From: Betaproteobacteria bacterium
GTDB lineage: Bacteria > Pseudomonadota > Gammaproteobacteria > Burkholderiales > Rhodocyclaceae
Length of the DNA: 13,540 nt
Reading direction: 5' to 3'
NCBI GenBank assembly: GCA_028868235.1
Contig: JAGWUW010000031.1
Location: forward strand, 1-13,540
Below are positions 11,812-13,540 of the stretch, one piece after another. Position numbers and translations under genes: made by a program. The notes beneath the pieces are model-generated. The model was not told where the DNA came from. It searched no databases and was given only the letters and a program-made list of their open reading frames with translations. Positions within the stretch are counted from its first letter, which is position 1; each line of letters begins with the position of its first letter.

Positions 11812-13540
11812 ATGCACCGTCTTCCCGAGTCTGTTCAAGAATCCATCGACCGCGGTCACATTCCCTCTCCGCCCGAAATTCTGTTGCGGCTGATGCGGAC
11901 CGTTGAAGACGAGCAAGCGACAGTGGGAGACCTGGCCAGCATTGTCGAACAAGATCCAGGATTGGCCAGCCGCATTCTGAGCGTTGCCAATTCACCAGCA
12001 CTGCGTCGTGGGCGCGAACTCAAGAACCTCGACACCTGCTTGGTCGCCCTAGGTACGCGCCTAGTGCACTCCCTGGCGACCTGCCTTTCCATCCAGCGGC
12101 TTTTTGACCGCAACCCTAATCTTGATGCCGCCGATATTGCCGACTTCTGGAGCCATTCGCTGCTGGTCGCCGAACTGGCGCGCGGGGTGGCCGAACTCGC
12201 GGAATATCCGCATCCGGACGAAGCCTATCTGTCGGGCCTGTTGCACGACATTGGCGAGCTGATTCTGTTATCCGCGATAGGTGAGCCCTATCGTCGCTTC
12301 ATCATCAATTCCATCGAAAGCCCACGACTCTTGGCTGAGGAAGTCCAGCTGTTTGGCACAACCCATGCTGAGGTCGGAGGCTGGCTGATCGACCACTGGG
12401 GCCTGGACTCCGTGCTGGCCGATGGCACGGCATTCCACCATGCCTCGGCGGTACAGATCCTGACGGCGACTACGTTGCCCCAGATTGTATGGGTTTCCCA
12501 GGCGTTGAGCGCCAACATGGACGACTCCCCCGAATTCGGCGTAGTTGTCAATGGCAGCAGTCTGAAGCTGGAACGGGCAGCGCTGTTCGCCGCGCGCGAA
12601 CGGGCGATCCAGCGCACCCGCCAGATTGCCGAGGCGCTAGGCATCCCTGTCGCCGAAGAATTTCCGAAGCGGCGCACAGCCATGCCGCCCCCCGCCCAGC
12701 AAGCACCTACTCTGGCGAATACTGCCGAGGAGGAGATGGCGGCCCTGGTTGGTGGCATGGCCATGCTACAGCCGTTGCAACAGGATCTGTTCCAATTGGG
12801 GAGCGATACCGAAGTCCTACTTGCCTTGCGGGAGTCGGCACGCATCCTGTTCGAACTGCCCAAGGTGGCCATCCTGCTGGCCAATGAAAAGGGCGATGCA
12901 CTATCGGGCGAAAAAGTCGGGGCCCAGCCAGAGCTTTTCCGGCAACTTTCAATCCCATTGGTCGCATCCCGCTCACTGGCTGCCGCAGCCGTCATTGGAC
13001 GCCAGGTCCGGACCACCTTCGATCAGACTGAATCGCTACCCTTACTGGATCTGCAACTCGCCCGTGCCCTCTCTGCCGATGGCTTGCTGTGCATCCCGAT
13101 GCTGGCGCGCCAGCACATCATCGGCGTGATGGTCTGCGGCCTTTCGGAGAAACAGTACGGGCGCCTACAGCGCCGGATTCCCTGGCTGGCCAATTTTGGC
13201 AAGATCGCAGCGATCAGTCTCGATGCCGTACTGGAAGCCAGCCGTCATCGTCAGCAGGTCGAGGAAGAACTGACCCACCAATTTACCCGCCATGCGCGCC
13301 AGATCGTCCACGAAGCCGGAAACCCACTGGGCATTATCAAGAGCTACCTGAAGATTCTCGAACGCAAGCTGCCGGAGGATGGTGTTCGCCAGGAACTCAC
13401 CGTGCTGACCGAGGAAATCGACCGTGTTGCCAACATTGTCGGCCACATGACCCTTGCCCTCAAGGGAAGTGCGGAAAGCACGAACCTTGATCTCGTTGCC
13501 GTTCTTAACGACTTCTTGGTGCTCTATGCGGACACGCTGT
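11812..13540 (+). CDS. HDOD-GAF-histidine kinase sensor protein (3' truncated by the window)
   Basis: The open frame continues past the window edge; 576 residues are visible. Residues ~14-215 are an HDOD domain with H115, LLHDIGEL (H145-D146), H185 and H209-H210, a metal-site-like pattern of the HD superfamily. A Pro-rich linker follows (~285-300). Residues ~325-470 are GAF-like (VAILLANEKGDALSG, LLCIPMLARQHIIGVMVCG). Residues ~485-550 are a HisKA domain with a clear H-box, VHEAGNPLGIIKSYLKIL, where H500 is the likely phosphorylation site. The ATPase domain should lie beyond the edge. There is no transmembrane segment, so it is cytoplasmic. Its likely role is sensing an internal cue and controlling a response regulator, but the target is unknown. 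The ATG has only a weak AGG ribosome site. An FNR-like site sits upstream. Confidence 0.85.
   Translation, partial: MHRLPESVQESIDRGHIPSPPEILLRLMRTVEDEQATVGDLASIVEQDPGLASRILSVANSPALRRGRELKNLDTCLVALGTRLVHSLATCLSIQRLFDRNPNLDAADIADFWSHSLLVAELARGVAELAEYPHPDEAYLSGLLHDIGELILLSAIGEPYRRFIINSIESPRLLAEEVQLFGTTHAEVGGWLIDHWGLDSVLADGTAFHHASAVQILTATTLPQIVWVSQALSANMDDSPEFGVVVNGSSLKLERAALFAARERAIQRTRQIAEALGIPVAEEFPKRRTAMPPPAQQAPTLANTAEEEMAALVGGMAMLQPLQQDLFQLGSDTEVLLALRESARILFELPKVAILLANEKGDALSGEKVGAQPELFRQLSIPLVASRSLAAAAVIGRQVRTTFDQTESLPLLDLQLARALSADGLLCIPMLARQHIIGVMVCGLSEKQYGRLQRRIPWLANFGKIAAISLDAVLEASRHRQQVEEELTHQFTRHARQIVHEAGNPLGIIKSYLKILERKLPEDGVRQELTVLTEEIDRVANIVGHMTLALKGSAESTNLDLVAVLNDFLVLYADTL

Noticed and set aside
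1..13540. tRNA, rRNA or CRISPR elements
   Set aside because: No cloverleaf, rRNA-like stretch or regular direct-repeat array was seen on either strand.

Overview
The window looks like a chromosomal segment of a facultatively anaerobic, GC-rich betaproteobacterium. The gene content and arrangement (hoxFUYH, class II ribonucleotide reductase, FNR-type sites, HDOD sensor kinase) fit the Rhodocyclales (Dechloromonas/Azonexus-like). That placement is inferred from protein resemblance, because no rRNA or other marker gene is present.

Layout. (1) Positions 1-3376, minus strand: hoxF-hoxU-hoxY-hoxH, a tightly packed operon for a soluble bidirectional NAD-linked [NiFe]-hydrogenase. hoxH is cut by the window edge just before its first metal-binding Cys motif. 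(2) Positions 3377-3600: a divergent control region with an FNR/Anr-like site placed for activation of hox and a perfect 10-bp inverted repeat. (3) Positions 3601-8181, plus strand: a metabolic cluster of a FabI-type enoyl reductase, a two-domain MaoC/phosphate acyltransferase and an acetate/acyl kinase. Inserted in its middle are two small genes, one resembling a compact kinase and one a CX5R phosphatase. A strong terminator closes the cluster. (4) Positions 8300-11280: nrdJ, an adenosylcobalamin-dependent ribonucleotide reductase, preceded by two NrdR-box-like sites and followed by a strong terminator. (5) Positions 11389-11811: a gene-poor, AT-richer gap with a possible gene remnant and a near-perfect FNR-type site. 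(6) From 11812 to the window end: an HDOD-GAF-histidine kinase sensor protein, 3' truncated.

How the genes fit together. The common theme is low-oxygen energy and redox metabolism. Hox exchanges electrons between H2 and NAD(H). The acyltransferase/kinase pair turns acyl-CoA into acyl-phosphate and then ATP plus a free acid. The FabI-type reductase could act as an NADH sink on an enoyl thioester. NrdJ makes deoxynucleotides without oxygen. The most unusual part is the kinase-like/phosphatase pair (4464-5526) lodged between the FabI-type gene and the acyl-phosphate genes. Next is the loss of the catalytic His (replaced by Ile) in the hydratase-like domain of the fused MaoC-acyltransferase.
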